In this document: piece after piece, positions 8,420 to 16,753 of the stretch | How the letters are laid out: every line of letters starts with the position of its first letter | Numbering within the stretch: the first letter of the stretch is position 1 | The notes under the pieces: model-generated | What the model saw: only the letters and a program-made list of their open reading frames with translations | Databases searched by the model: none | Told to the model about the DNA's origin: nothing | Assembly: GCA_903872505.1 (NCBI GenBank) | Contig: CAIQKV010000008.1 | Coordinates: forward strand, 1 to 64,000 | Direction: 5' to 3' | Length of the DNA stretch: 64,000 nucleotides | From: an uncultured Opitutia bacterium | Lineage (GTDB): Bacteria > Verrucomicrobiota > Verrucomicrobiia > Opitutales > Opitutaceae | Translations under genes and position numbers: made by a program

Positions 8420-9711
8420 ATTTCGACCGCAAGACCTTTCTCCGCACGCTGGGCATTGGCGCCGCCGGCCTGCTCGCCACCCGGGGCCGCGGGGCCGTCG
8501 AGACCGACCCGGAGGAGCAGACCTCCGCGCCGGTGTGGACCCCCGAGGATCCCGAGGGTTACTGGGGGCAGGTGCGCGCGCAGTTTCCGATGACGCCGCG
8601 CCGCACCTACTTCAACACCGGCGGGCTCGGGCCGGCGCCGCGGCGCGTGCTCGACATGCTCACGCTCGCCAGCCGGCAGCTGCAGGAGCGGGTCGAGACC
8701 GGGCATGATTTCTTCGAGCAGGCGCGGGTGATTGTCGCCGCCTATTTCGGCGCGCGGCCGGACGAGATCTGTTTTGCGCGCAACGCCACCGAGGGCAACT
8801 GCGTCGTGGCCACGGGCCTCGAGCTCCAGGCGGCGGACGAGGTGATCTTTGAATCCCACGCGCACCCCGGCGGCTCCTTTCCCTGGCTCAACCGGCAGCG
8901 GACGGACGGCATCGTGGTCAAGACCTTCGAACCCGACCCGGTGCGGGCCGAGGGCAACGTCGAGCGGATCGCCGCGCTGATCACGCCGCGCACGCGCGTC
9001 ATCCAGGTTTCGCACATCACCTCGCCGACCGGCATCATCATGCCGCTCCCGGCCATCGCGAAGCTCGCGCATCAGCACCGTGCCTGGTTCCACGTCGACG
9101 GGGCGCAGTCCGCCGGCATGATCCCGCTCAACCTGCCGGCGCTGGGCTGCGACTCCTTCGCCACCAGCGGGCACAAGTGGATGGGCGGCCCGCATGAGAC
9201 CGGCGTGTTCTGGATCCGCCTCGAGAAGATGGGCGAGATCGTCCCGCGGCAGGTCGGCGCGCACTCCAGCGAGGACGTCAATCTCAAGCGTCCGGGTGAG
9301 TTCTTGTACGCCGCGGGCGCGCACCGCTTCGAGTACGGGACGCGCAACGCGGCCTCGGTCCTGGCCCTGGCCGAGGCGGTCCGCTTCCAGAACGAGCTCG
9401 GCCGCGAGCGCATCGCGGCGCGCGGCCATGCGCTGGCCGACCATGTCCGCGCCGGCATCGAAAAAATCGACGGAATCGAGATCCTCACGCCGGCCGATCC
9501 CGCCATGCGCGGGTCGATCCTGACCTTTCATTCGCCCCGGATCGGCCAGAAGAAACTCTTCGAGCAGCTGCTCGTCGATCACCGCCTGCGCTGCCGCCCG
9601 GTGAATGAGGTCGGGCTCGACGCCATCCGCGTCTCGACCCATCTCTTCAACACCGTGGCGGAGTGCGACCGGCTGATTGGGGCGGTCGGCGAGATCCTGA
9701 AAAAAGCGTGA
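8416..9711 (+). CDS. Exported class V aminotransferase (isopenicillin-N epimerase-like)
   Basis: A 431-residue PLP-dependent fold-type I enzyme. The N-terminus, FDRKTFLRTLGIGAAGLLATRG, resembles a Tat leader with Arg-Lys in place of Arg-Arg. The PLP lysine is K254 in TSGHKWMGGPHETG, and HVDGAQSAG supplies the cofactor-binding Asp and Gln region. Relatives include CefD-like epimerases and cysteine desulfurases; the substrate here is not determined. The start overlaps the previous stop as ATGA. The convergent neighbour is an exported RidA homologue, a family that hydrolyses reactive enamine/imine products of PLP enzymes, so the two may act together outside the cytoplasm (inference). Confidence 0.87.
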   Translation: MNFDRKTFLRTLGIGAAGLLATRGRGAVETDPEEQTSAPVWTPEDPEGYWGQVRAQFPMTPRRTYFNTGGLGPAPRRVLDMLTLASRQLQERVETGHDFFEQARVIVAAYFGARPDEICFARNATEGNCVVATGLELQAADEVIFESHAHPGGSFPWLNRQRTDGIVVKTFEPDPVRAEGNVERIAALITPRTRVIQVSHITSPTGIIMPLPAIAKLAHQHRAWFHVDGAQSAGMIPLNLPALGCDSFATSGHKWMGGPHETGVFWIRLEKMGEIVPRQVGAHSSEDVNLKRPGEFLYAAGAHRFEYGTRNAASVLALAEAVRFQNELGRERIAARGHALADHVRAGIEKIDGIEILTPADPAMRGSILTFHSPRIGQKKLFEQLLVDHRLRCRPVNEVGLDAIRVSTHLFNTVAECDRLIGAVGEILKKA

Positions 9712-9719
9712 CGATGGCC

Positions 9720-10250
9720 TTAGTCCGCGACTTCCGCGATCAGCTCGATCTCGACCGGCGCGTCGCCGGGCAGCGCGGCGACGCCGACGGCGGCGCGGGC
9801 ATGGCGGCCGCGGTCGCCGAACACCGCGACCAGCAGGTCGGAGGCGCCGTTGACGACCTTGGGCTGGGCGGTGAAGTCGGGTGTGCAGTTCACGAAGCCG
9901 CCGACGCGGACGATGCGGGTCACCCGGGCCAGGTCGCCCACCTCCGCCTTCAGCGCGGCGAGCAACTGCAGGGCGCAGAGGCGCGCGGCCGCCGCCGCCT
10001 GGGCCTCGGTGAGGTCGCGCCCGACCTTGCCGGCGAGAATCCGGCCGTCCGGGCCGCGCGCGACCTGGCCGGCGAGGAACACGAGGCGGCCGCTGCGCAC
10101 CGCGGGCACGTAGTTGGCGACGGACGCCGGCACCGCCGGCAGGGTGAGGCCGAGCGCCGCGAGCCGCTGCTCGGGCGTGCGATCTTCGGCCGCCGGCGCG
10201 GCATTCAGAACCGAGGCCAGCGCCAACACCAATATCCAGGATAGTTTCAT
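9720..10250 (-). CDS. Exported RidA-family (YjgF/UK114) enamine/imine deaminase
   Basis: A 176-residue protein with signal peptide MKLSWILVLALASVLNAAPA followed by a RidA-like domain (PAVRSGRLVFLAGQVARGPDG near residue 50; later GGFVNCTPDFTAQPKVVNGASDLL). Classical RidA proteins are cytoplasmic and about 130 residues; the extra length here is the leader and a short linker. The catalytic Arg normally sits near the C-terminus (compare GDRGRHARAAVGVAALPGDAPVEIE). The ATG at 10250 was chosen because it begins the signal sequence. It is convergent with the exported aminotransferase, with 8 bases between stops, and divergent from the second propeller gene. Confidence 0.88.
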   Translation of the reverse strand: MKLSWILVLALASVLNAAPAAEDRTPEQRLAALGLTLPAVPASVANYVPAVRSGRLVFLAGQVARGPDGRILAGKVGRDLTEAQAAAAARLCALQLLAALKAEVGDLARVTRIVRVGGFVNCTPDFTAQPKVVNGASDLLVAVFGDRGRHARAAVGVAALPGDAPVEIELIAEVAD

Positions 10251-10314
10251 CGGGGTACCCGACCATTGTCGGGTCCCGGGCTCCGCCGCAATTCCAGAAC
10301 TCCCGCCTTCCGTC

Positions 10315-11325
10315 ATGACCAAATCCGCTTCCCCGCTTTGCCTGCTCGCCCTGCTCGCCCTCGCCGCGCCCGCCGCCGCCGAGCACGACCTCACCCTCTG
10401 CGCCGCCATCAACAAGAACTACGTCATCGGCTCGAAGCTGGTCACCCCGAACGGGCTCTTCCGGCGCGCGGCCGACGGGACCTTCGCGCATTTCGGCCTC
10501 AACTTTCCCGGCATCCTGAATTTTTCCAGCGATCCGCGCGATCCCCGGGTGTTCTACATGGCGACGCTCAACGGCTGCGTGCTGACCACCGACGGCGGCC
10601 AGACCTGGCGCATCGGGACGAGCTGGGACATGACGGAGCCGAAGGACGTGTGCGTGGATCCGAACGCCCCCGACCACGTCTACCTGGCGCTGCCGGACGG
10701 CATCGCGGTCTCGCCCGACCGCGGGGCCACCTGGCCCCGGCGCGAGACGGGTCTGCCGGACCGCGGCAAGTACACCCAGACCATCGAGGTCGACCGCACC
10801 CAGGCCGGCCGCGTGCTCGCCGGCTGCGAGTCCGGCATCTACCTGACCGAGGACGGCGCGCAGACTTGGCGCCGCGTGCTCCCGGCCCGGGCCACGGTCG
10901 ACGACATCCAGCAGTCGCCGCACGACCCGAAGCTCTGGCTGGCCGTGACGCAGAGCGACGGGGCGTTCCGCTCGCCCGACGGCGGGCGCACCTGGGAGAA
11001 GATCGCCGGCGTCCCCGCCGACCAGGCGCTCTACAACCTGGCGTTTGACGCCACCAATCCGCGGCGCCTCGCGATCGCCAGCTGGGTCTACGGCGTGCTC
11101 GTGTCCGAGGACGGCGGGCTGACCTGGGTGGCGCGCCACGCGGGCGCGCCCGGCGCGCAGCACGTGTTCAAGCTCGGCATCGACCCCGACAACGGCCGGC
11201 TCTACGCGAGCCTGCACCAGGACTGCATCAACGTCTCGGACGACTTCGGCCGCACCTGGCGCAAGGCCGGGCTCGAGGGCTCCACCGTCTACAATTTCGT
11301 CTTCGTGCCGAAGGCGGCGAAGTAA
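10315..11325 (+). CDS. Secreted Asp-box (BNR) beta-propeller protein (paralogue B)
   Basis: A 336-residue secreted protein with leader MTKSASPLCLLALLALAAPA. Six Asp-boxes are visible: TTDGGQTW, SPDRGATW, TEDGAQTW, SPDGGRTW, SEDGGLTW and SDDFGRTW. It is a paralogue of the protein at 4093-5100, with the same length and a matching C-terminus ending in VFVP plus a few residues. Here the propeller precedes rather than follows its toroid partner, with 21 bases between them. It heads the second plus-strand run, 64 bases from the divergent RidA gene. Likely a glycan-binding or sialidase-like surface protein; the catalytic role is unproven. Confidence 0.85.
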   Translation: MTKSASPLCLLALLALAAPAAAEHDLTLCAAINKNYVIGSKLVTPNGLFRRAADGTFAHFGLNFPGILNFSSDPRDPRVFYMATLNGCVLTTDGGQTWRIGTSWDMTEPKDVCVDPNAPDHVYLALPDGIAVSPDRGATWPRRETGLPDRGKYTQTIEVDRTQAGRVLAGCESGIYLTEDGAQTWRRVLPARATVDDIQQSPHDPKLWLAVTQSDGAFRSPDGGRTWEKIAGVPADQALYNLAFDATNPRRLAIASWVYGVLVSEDGGLTWVARHAGAPGAQHVFKLGIDPDNGRLYASLHQDCINVSDDFGRTWRKAGLEGSTVYNFVFVPKAAK

Positions 11326-11346
11326 CCGCCACCCGGCCACCCGACC

Positions 11347-13233
11347 ATGAAAACCACCTTCCTTCTGCTCTCCGTTCTCGCCACCGCCCCCGCGGCCGCA
11401 CTCTTTGCCCAGCCCGCCTTCGAGGGCCCCGCGCCGTCACCGGCGGTGGTGGAGCGGCCGGAACTCCGCCGCGCCGCCTATCACCAGCGCATCGACGAGG
11501 TGCTCGCCTGGCGCGTGGGCCAGTTGAAGCCCGCGGACGCGCTCCTGCCTGACATGGGCGCGATCGCGGCCAAGCTCGCCCGCCACGAGGACGCCGACCT
11601 GTGCTCGCGCAGCGTCATCACACTGATGAAGGAGCCGGGCAGCGGCCCGTTCTGGATGTTTCCGGTGGTCAGCGTGGCCTTCCTCGGCCGCGACCAGCTG
11701 TCGCCGGAGGCCCGGCAGGCGATCCGGCGCGCGTGGAGCTCGGGCATGCAGCTGCGCGGCGACACCGAGAACCACTGGGCGATGTACTACACCTCGCTGT
11801 ACCTGATGGCGGAGCTGTACCCGGACGAACCCGGCACGAGCTGGTACTCGGGCAAGAGCTCGGCGGAGAACCTCGCCGAGGCGCGCGGCTACCTCATCCA
11901 CTGGATGGACCTCGCGACCACGATCGGGCAGGGCGAGTTCACCTGCTCCCACTACATCGGCGAGTATGCGATCCCGATGCTCTTCCTCAGCAGCTGGGCG
12001 AAGGATCCCGCCATGCGGCAGCGCGGCCACCTGATGCTCGACTGGGTCTTGGCCGACCAGTTCGCCAACTCGCTCAACGGCGTCCTCCACGGGGCCAACG
12101 CCCGCTCCGACGACACCGCCATCTCCGAGCGCTGGAACTGCCTCTCCTCGTTCTTCAGCTGGCTGCTGCTCGGCAACACCCCGTCGCCCGCCGGCTACGG
12201 CGGCTGGGGCGTCTACTTCGCCGCAGCCGCGAAAAACTACGAGCTGCCCGAGGTCATCTACCGCATCGGCGTCGACCGCGACCAGGACTTCCTGCAGCGC
12301 GACCTGAAGCGCACCCGCCGCCGCTGGCGGAACAGCGACGTCTTCATGGCGCCGATCTACAAGCAGAACTACACGCGCCGCGACTACGCCGTCGGGTCCT
12401 ACCAGGGCGGCATGTCCGACCCGATCCAGACGCACGCCTGGGACGTGACCTGGGCCGTGCCCGACCCGCGCGGGAAGCACAACACGATGTTCTCGATGAA
12501 CCCCGTCTCGGCGGCGTTCGACATGCAGACGTATTTCACCGAGTTCCCCGACCACATGATGCAGGGCGTGACCAAGGAGGGGAAGGCCTCCTACGACTCG
12601 CCCGACAAGCTCCTCGGCGGGTCGCGCTTCGAGCAGGTCTTCCAAGACCGCGACACGATCATCGCGCTCTACGACATCCCGCCCGGCACGCGCTTCCCCC
12701 ACGTCAACGGCTTCTTCTCGAAGGACCTCGTGAACCTCACGGTGGACCCGTCCGGCTGGATCTTCGCCCAGGGCGGCAACACCTACCTGGCCTACCGCCC
12801 GCTCGCCGGGTACGAGCTGCTGCCGGTCGCGGCGATCAAGTCGTCCTTTACCGGGGAGCGCTCCCACTTGGGCGACCAGCGCCTCTACAGCCCGCACCTG
12901 AAGAACGGCACGATCGTGCAGGCCGCGAGCGCGAGTGAGTTCAAGGACTTCGCCGCGTTCCAGGCGGCCATCCGCGCACTGCCGCTGACGTTCAGCCTCG
13001 AACCCGTCCCGACGGTGAAGCTGCGGACACTCCGCGGCCGCGAGGTCGTCGTCACCTACGGCGCGGCGCCGGTGGTGGACGGCGCGGCGGTCGACTACGC
13101 GAAGTGGAAGCTGTTCGAGGGCCCGCACCTCAACGCCGAGAAGGGCTCGCGCCAGCTGACGCTCACCCACGGCCACCTCCAGCGCGTGCTCGACTTCAAC
13201 ACGCTCTCGATCACCGACCGCGTGCTCCCTTAG
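11347..13233 (+). CDS. Secreted toroid/beta-sandwich protein, candidate polysaccharide lyase or hydrolase (paralogue B)
   Basis: A 628-residue protein with signal peptide MKTTFLLLSVLATAPAAALF. It is colinear with the protein at 2171-4096 over most of its length. Shared invariant blocks are RGDTENHWAMYYTSLYL, SSAENLAEARGYL, YIGEYAIPM, YDSPDKLLGGSRFEQVFQD, IIALYDIPPGTRFPH and SGWIFAQGGNTYLAYRP. The conserved His, Tyr and acidic residues in the first and third blocks are candidate catalytic residues (inference). It is preceded by its propeller partner and followed by a strong hairpin and two arabinofuranosidase genes. I do not recognise a named CAZy family. Confidence 0.83.
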   Translation: MKTTFLLLSVLATAPAAALFAQPAFEGPAPSPAVVERPELRRAAYHQRIDEVLAWRVGQLKPADALLPDMGAIAAKLARHEDADLCSRSVITLMKEPGSGPFWMFPVVSVAFLGRDQLSPEARQAIRRAWSSGMQLRGDTENHWAMYYTSLYLMAELYPDEPGTSWYSGKSSAENLAEARGYLIHWMDLATTIGQGEFTCSHYIGEYAIPMLFLSSWAKDPAMRQRGHLMLDWVLADQFANSLNGVLHGANARSDDTAISERWNCLSSFFSWLLLGNTPSPAGYGGWGVYFAAAAKNYELPEVIYRIGVDRDQDFLQRDLKRTRRRWRNSDVFMAPIYKQNYTRRDYAVGSYQGGMSDPIQTHAWDVTWAVPDPRGKHNTMFSMNPVSAAFDMQTYFTEFPDHMMQGVTKEGKASYDSPDKLLGGSRFEQVFQDRDTIIALYDIPPGTRFPHVNGFFSKDLVNLTVDPSGWIFAQGGNTYLAYRPLAGYELLPVAAIKSSFTGERSHLGDQRLYSPHLKNGTIVQAASASEFKDFAAFQAAIRALPLTFSLEPVPTVKLRTLRGREVVVTYGAAPVVDGAAVDYAKWKLFEGPHLNAEKGSRQLTLTHGHLQRVLDFNTLSITDRVLP

Positions 13234-13240
13234 TTCTCGA

Positions 13241-13292
13241 GTAGCCACGAGCGTGAGCGAGTGGGCTTCCACTTGCTCACGCTCGTGGCTAC
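13241..13292. repeat. 24-bp stem hairpin after the toroid gene
   Basis: A 24-base arm (13241-13264, GTAGCCACGAGCGTGAGCGA...) pairs with 13269-13292 around a GCTT loop with a single G-T mismatch. It begins 7 bases after a stop codon and has no T-tract, so it looks more like a dispersed palindromic element that may slow or end transcription than a standard terminator. Confidence 0.8.
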
Positions 13293-13310
13293 ACCAAACC
13301 TAAACTCACC

Positions 13311-14819
13311 ATGCCCCGCGCACACCTCGCCATCGCCGCCGACCAGCCCGGCCCGGTCATCGACCGGCACATCTTCGGGCACTTTGCCGAGCACCTCGGC
13401 CGCTGCATCTACGACGGGCTGTGGGTCGGCGAGGGTTCGCCCGTGCCGAACACCCGCGGCTGGCGGAACGACCTGGTGGCTGCGCTCCGGCAGATCCGCG
13501 TGCCGAACCTGCGCTGGCCGGGCGGCTGCTTTGCCGACGACTACCACTGGCGCGAGGGCATCGGTCCGCGGGCACAGCGCCCCCGCCGCATCAACGCCCA
13601 CTGGGGCGGCGTGATCGAGGACAACGCCGTGGGCACGCACGAGTTCCTCGACCTATGCGAGCAGATCGGCTGCGAGCCCTACCTGGCGGGCAACGTCGGC
13701 AGCGGCTCGCCCCGCGAGCTGCGCGAATGGGTGGAATACTGCAACGCCGCCGCCGGCACGCTCGCGGACGAACGCGCCGCCAACGGCCGCCGCGAGCCGT
13801 GGAAGGTCCGCCTCTGGGGCGTGGGCAACGAGAACTGGGGCTGCGGCGGCAACATGACCGCCGAATACTACGCCAACGAGTATCGCCGCTTCGCGACCTA
13901 CACGCGGGATTTCCCGGACGCCAAGATCTACCGCGTGGCCAGCGGCGCGCGGAACGACGACTACCACTGGACCGACGTGCTGATGCGCGAGGCGTTCCAG
14001 GGCCCGATCGGCGGGCCGATGCTGCAGGGGCTGTCGCTCCACTACTACACCGTGCCGCCCGACGAATCCTGGCCGCCGAGCGGGCACGCCACGGAGTTCG
14101 ACCTGAAGGGCTGGAAGGACGTCATGGCGATCGGCTGGAAGATGGAGGCCTTGGTCCGCGGCCATCGCGCGGTGATGGATCGTTACGATCCCAAGGCGCT
14201 GACCGCGCTCGTGGTGGACGAATGGGGCTCATGGTACGCCCCCACCGCCGGCACCAACCCGGGTTTTCTCGAGCAGCAGCAGACGGTGCGTGACGCCGTG
14301 CTCGCGGCGCTGCACCTCAACATCTTCATCAACCACTGCGAGCGCGTGCGCGTCGCCAACCTCGCGCAGACCGTGAATGTGCTCCAAGCCGTGGCGTTCA
14401 CGGAGCAGGGCGGCGGCCGCCTCGTGCTGACGCCGACCTGGCACGTGTTCTCGCTCTACGCCGCCCACCAGGGGGCGCAGCGGCTGGCGGTCGAGTCCGA
14501 CGCCGCCAGCTGCAAGCACGCGGGCTTGGACTACCCGGCGGTGTCCGCCACCGCCTCGCTGGCCGCCGACGGCGCGGTCAACGTCACGTTGTGCAACACC
14601 GACTCCGAGCAGCCCGCCGCGCTTGCGCTGTCACTCACCGGCCGCGCGGCCACGGCGCCGGTCGCGCAGGTGATCGCGGCGAAGACGCCCAACGCCGGCA
14701 ACACCTTCGACCAACCCCGCGCCGTGACCGCGCAGCCGCTGGCGGGCGTGGTGCTGAAGGGCGCGACGGTGCAGGTTACCCTCCCGCCGGGCTCCGTCGC
14801 CTCGCTCCGCTTCGCATGA
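13311..14819 (+). CDS. GH51 alpha-L-arabinofuranosidase
   Basis: A 502-residue enzyme of glycoside hydrolase family 51. It begins with the typical strand [39 protein letters not shown] lies near residue 70. The acid/base Glu is E174 in [11 protein letters not shown] and the nucleophile Glu is E304 in [13 protein letters not shown]-terminal beta-sandwich completes the usual two-domain fold. There is no signal peptide, so it should release arabinose from imported arabino-oligosaccharides in the cytoplasm. The stop overlaps the GH127 start as ATGA, so two arabinofuranosidases of opposite family type are translationally coupled. Confidence 0.95.
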   Translation: MPRAHLAIAADQPGPVIDRHIFGHFAEHLGRCIYDGLWVGEGSPVPNTRGWRNDLVAALRQIRVPNLRWPGGCFADDYHWREGIGPRAQRPRRINAHWGGVIEDNAVGTHEFLDLCEQIGCEPYLAGNVGSGSPRELREWVEYCNAAAGTLADERAANGRREPWKVRLWGVGNENWGCGGNMTAEYYANEYRRFATYTRDFPDAKIYRVASGARNDDYHWTDVLMREAFQGPIGGPMLQGLSLHYYTVPPDESWPPSGHATEFDLKGWKDVMAIGWKMEALVRGHRAVMDRYDPKALTALVVDEWGSWYAPTAGTNPGFLEQQQTVRDAVLAALHLNIFINHCERVRVANLAQTVNVLQAVAFTEQGGGRLVLTPTWHVFSLYAAHQGAQRLAVESDAASCKHAGLDYPAVSATASLAADGAVNVTLCNTDSEQPAALALSLTGRAATAPVAQVIAAKTPNAGNTFDQPRAVTAQPLAGVVLKGATVQVTLPPGSVASLRFA

Positions 14820-16753
14820 CCTCGCCCACCTGCCTCGCCCTGCCCAAGATCCGCTTCGAGCGCGGCTTCCTCGCCGAGCGCGCGCGCCTCGTGCGCGACG
14901 TCGTCATCCCGTTCCAGTGGGAGGCGCTCAACGACCGCGTGCCCGGCGCCGAGCGCAGCGGCACCGTGAACAACTTCCAGATCGCCGCCGGCGAGAAGGA
15001 GGGGAAGTTCCACGGCTACTGGTTCCAGGACTCCGACCTCGCCAAGTGGATCGAGGCGGCGTCGTTCCGGCTCGCGACGCACCCGGATCCGGCGCTGGAG
15101 GCCCAGCTCGACGGCATCATCGCCACGATCGGCAAGGCGCAGCAGCCCGACGGCTACCTCGACACCTACATCCAGCTCAAGGAGCCGCACATGAAGTGGG
15201 CGAACCTGTTCGAGTACCACGAGCTGTACATCGCCGGCCACTTCATCGAGGCGGGCGTCGCGCACTTCGAGGCGACCGGCAAGCGCACGCTGCTCGGCAT
15301 CGTCGGCAAGCTGGCCGACATGATCGAGCGCACCTTCGGCCTGGGCGCGGGGCAGATCCCGGGCTATTGCGGCCATGAGGAGGTCGAGCTCGCGCTGGTG
15401 AAGCTCGCGCGGGCCACCGGGGAGAAGCGCTACGCGCAGCTCGCCGCCTATTTCATCAACCAGCGCGGCGTGGCGCCGCTGTATTACGAGGCGGAGCTGA
15501 AGCGACTGAAGTTTGAGAAGCTGCCGGTGTATTTCCACGCCGACGGCTGGGATTACCTGCAGGGCTCGCGGCCCGTGCGCGAGCTGGTCGACCCCACCGG
15601 CCACTCGGTGCGCATGATGTACCTCGCGACGGCGATGGCCGACCTCGCGCTGGCGCTGCCGGACGCGTCGCTGCGGAAGGCCTGCGAGACGCTCTGGGAG
15701 AACCTCACCCGCTACCACCTCTACGTCACGGGCGGCATCGGCTCGGAGTGGATGGGCGAGAAATTTGCCGAGCGCTACGACCTGCCGAACGACCGGGCCT
15801 ATGCCGAGAGCTGCGCGGGGATCGGCCTCGTGTTCTGGGCGCGGCGGATGCTCGATCTCTCGCTGCGCGGCGCCTACGCCGACGTGATGGAGCGCGCGCT
15901 GTACAACAACGTGCTCGCCGGCATGGCGCTGGACGGGAAGACGTTCTTCTACGTCAACCCGCTGGAGATGCGCCCCGCCGAGGCGAAGCGCCGCTACGAC
16001 CAGCACTACATCAAGACGCAGCGCGTGCCGTGGTTCGGCTGCGCCTGCTGCCCGCCCAACATCGCGCGCACGCTGACCTCGCTCGGGTACTACACCCATT
16101 CCGTGTCGCCCGACGGGCTGGCGGTGCACCTCTACGCCGACTGCCGGCTCGAGGCCGTGATCGCCGGGAAGAAGACGGCGTTCGCGCTGCACACCGACTA
16201 CCCGTGGGACGGCGCGGTGAAACTCGAGGTGGCGCCGGCGTCGCCGGTGACGTTCACCCTCCGGCTCCGCCTGCCTGGCTGGTGCACTGCGCCCGCGGCC
16301 AAGCTCAACGGCCAGGTAGTCGACCTCGCGGCGCACACGCGCGACGGCTACCTGCACCTCGCGCGCGAGTGGCGCGCCGGCGACACGGTCACGCTCGACT
16401 TCCCGATGCCGGTGCAGCGGATCCGGGCGCATCCCGCGGTGCATCAGGACGCCGGCTGCGTGGCGCTGCAGCGCGGGCCACTGGTGTTCTGCGTGGAGCA
16501 GGCGGACAACGGCGCCGCGCTCGGCCTGCTGCGCCTGCCGAAGGACGCGCCGCTCACCGCGCGCTTCGACGCCCAGCTGCTCGGCGGCACGATGGTCATC
16601 GAGGGCCCGGCGCAGCGCCTGCGGCCCGCCGGCAACGAGCTTTACTCGACCGCGGAGCCGGCGGCGGCACCCGTGAAGCTCATGGCCGTGCCGTACTGCC
16701 TCTGGAACAACCGCGGCGAGGGTGAGATGCTGGTCTGGATCCGCGAAGCATGA
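14816..16753 (+). CDS. GH127 beta-L-arabinofuranosidase
   Basis: A 645-residue enzyme of family GH127 (formerly DUF1680). The zinc-site residues known from the Bifidobacterium enzyme are present with nearly the same spacing: E331 and C333 in ESCAGIG, and C411 and C412 in GCACCPPN. The first Cys of that pair would be the nucleophile. [11 protein letters not shown] precedes the Glu/Cys motif, as in the family. No signal peptide is visible. It overlaps the GH51 stop and the M28 peptidase start as ATGA. Known family members act on beta-L-arabinofuranosyl residues such as those on hydroxyproline-rich glycoproteins, so pairing with peptidase genes may point to glycoprotein use (inference). Confidence 0.93.
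   Translation: MTSPTCLALPKIRFERGFLAERARLVRDVVIPFQWEALNDRVPGAERSGTVNNFQIAAGEKEGKFHGYWFQDSDLAKWIEAASFRLATHPDPALEAQLDGIIATIGKAQQPDGYLDTYIQLKEPHMKWANLFEYHELYIAGHFIEAGVAHFEATGKRTLLGIVGKLADMIERTFGLGAGQIPGYCGHEEVELALVKLARATGEKRYAQLAAYFINQRGVAPLYYEAELKRLKFEKLPVYFHADGWDYLQGSRPVRELVDPTGHSVRMMYLATAMADLALALPDASLRKACETLWENLTRYHLYVTGGIGSEWMGEKFAERYDLPNDRAYAESCAGIGLVFWARRMLDLSLRGAYADVMERALYNNVLAGMALDGKTFFYVNPLEMRPAEAKRRYDQHYIKTQRVPWFGCACCPPNIARTLTSLGYYTHSVSPDGLAVHLYADCRLEAVIAGKKTAFALHTDYPWDGAVKLEVAPASPVTFTLRLRLPGWCTAPAAKLNGQVVDLAAHTRDGYLHLAREWRAGDTVTLDFPMPVQRIRAHPAVHQDAGCVALQRGPLVFCVEQADNGAALGLLRLPKDAPLTARFDAQLLGGTMVIEGPAQRLRPAGNELYSTAEPAAAPVKLMAVPYCLWNNRGEGEMLVWIREA

Noticed and set aside
8317-11340. About 1000-codon minus-strand open frame over the aminotransferase and propeller genes
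   Set aside because: High-GC shadow frame: it is antisense to well-supported genes and has no recognisable domain.
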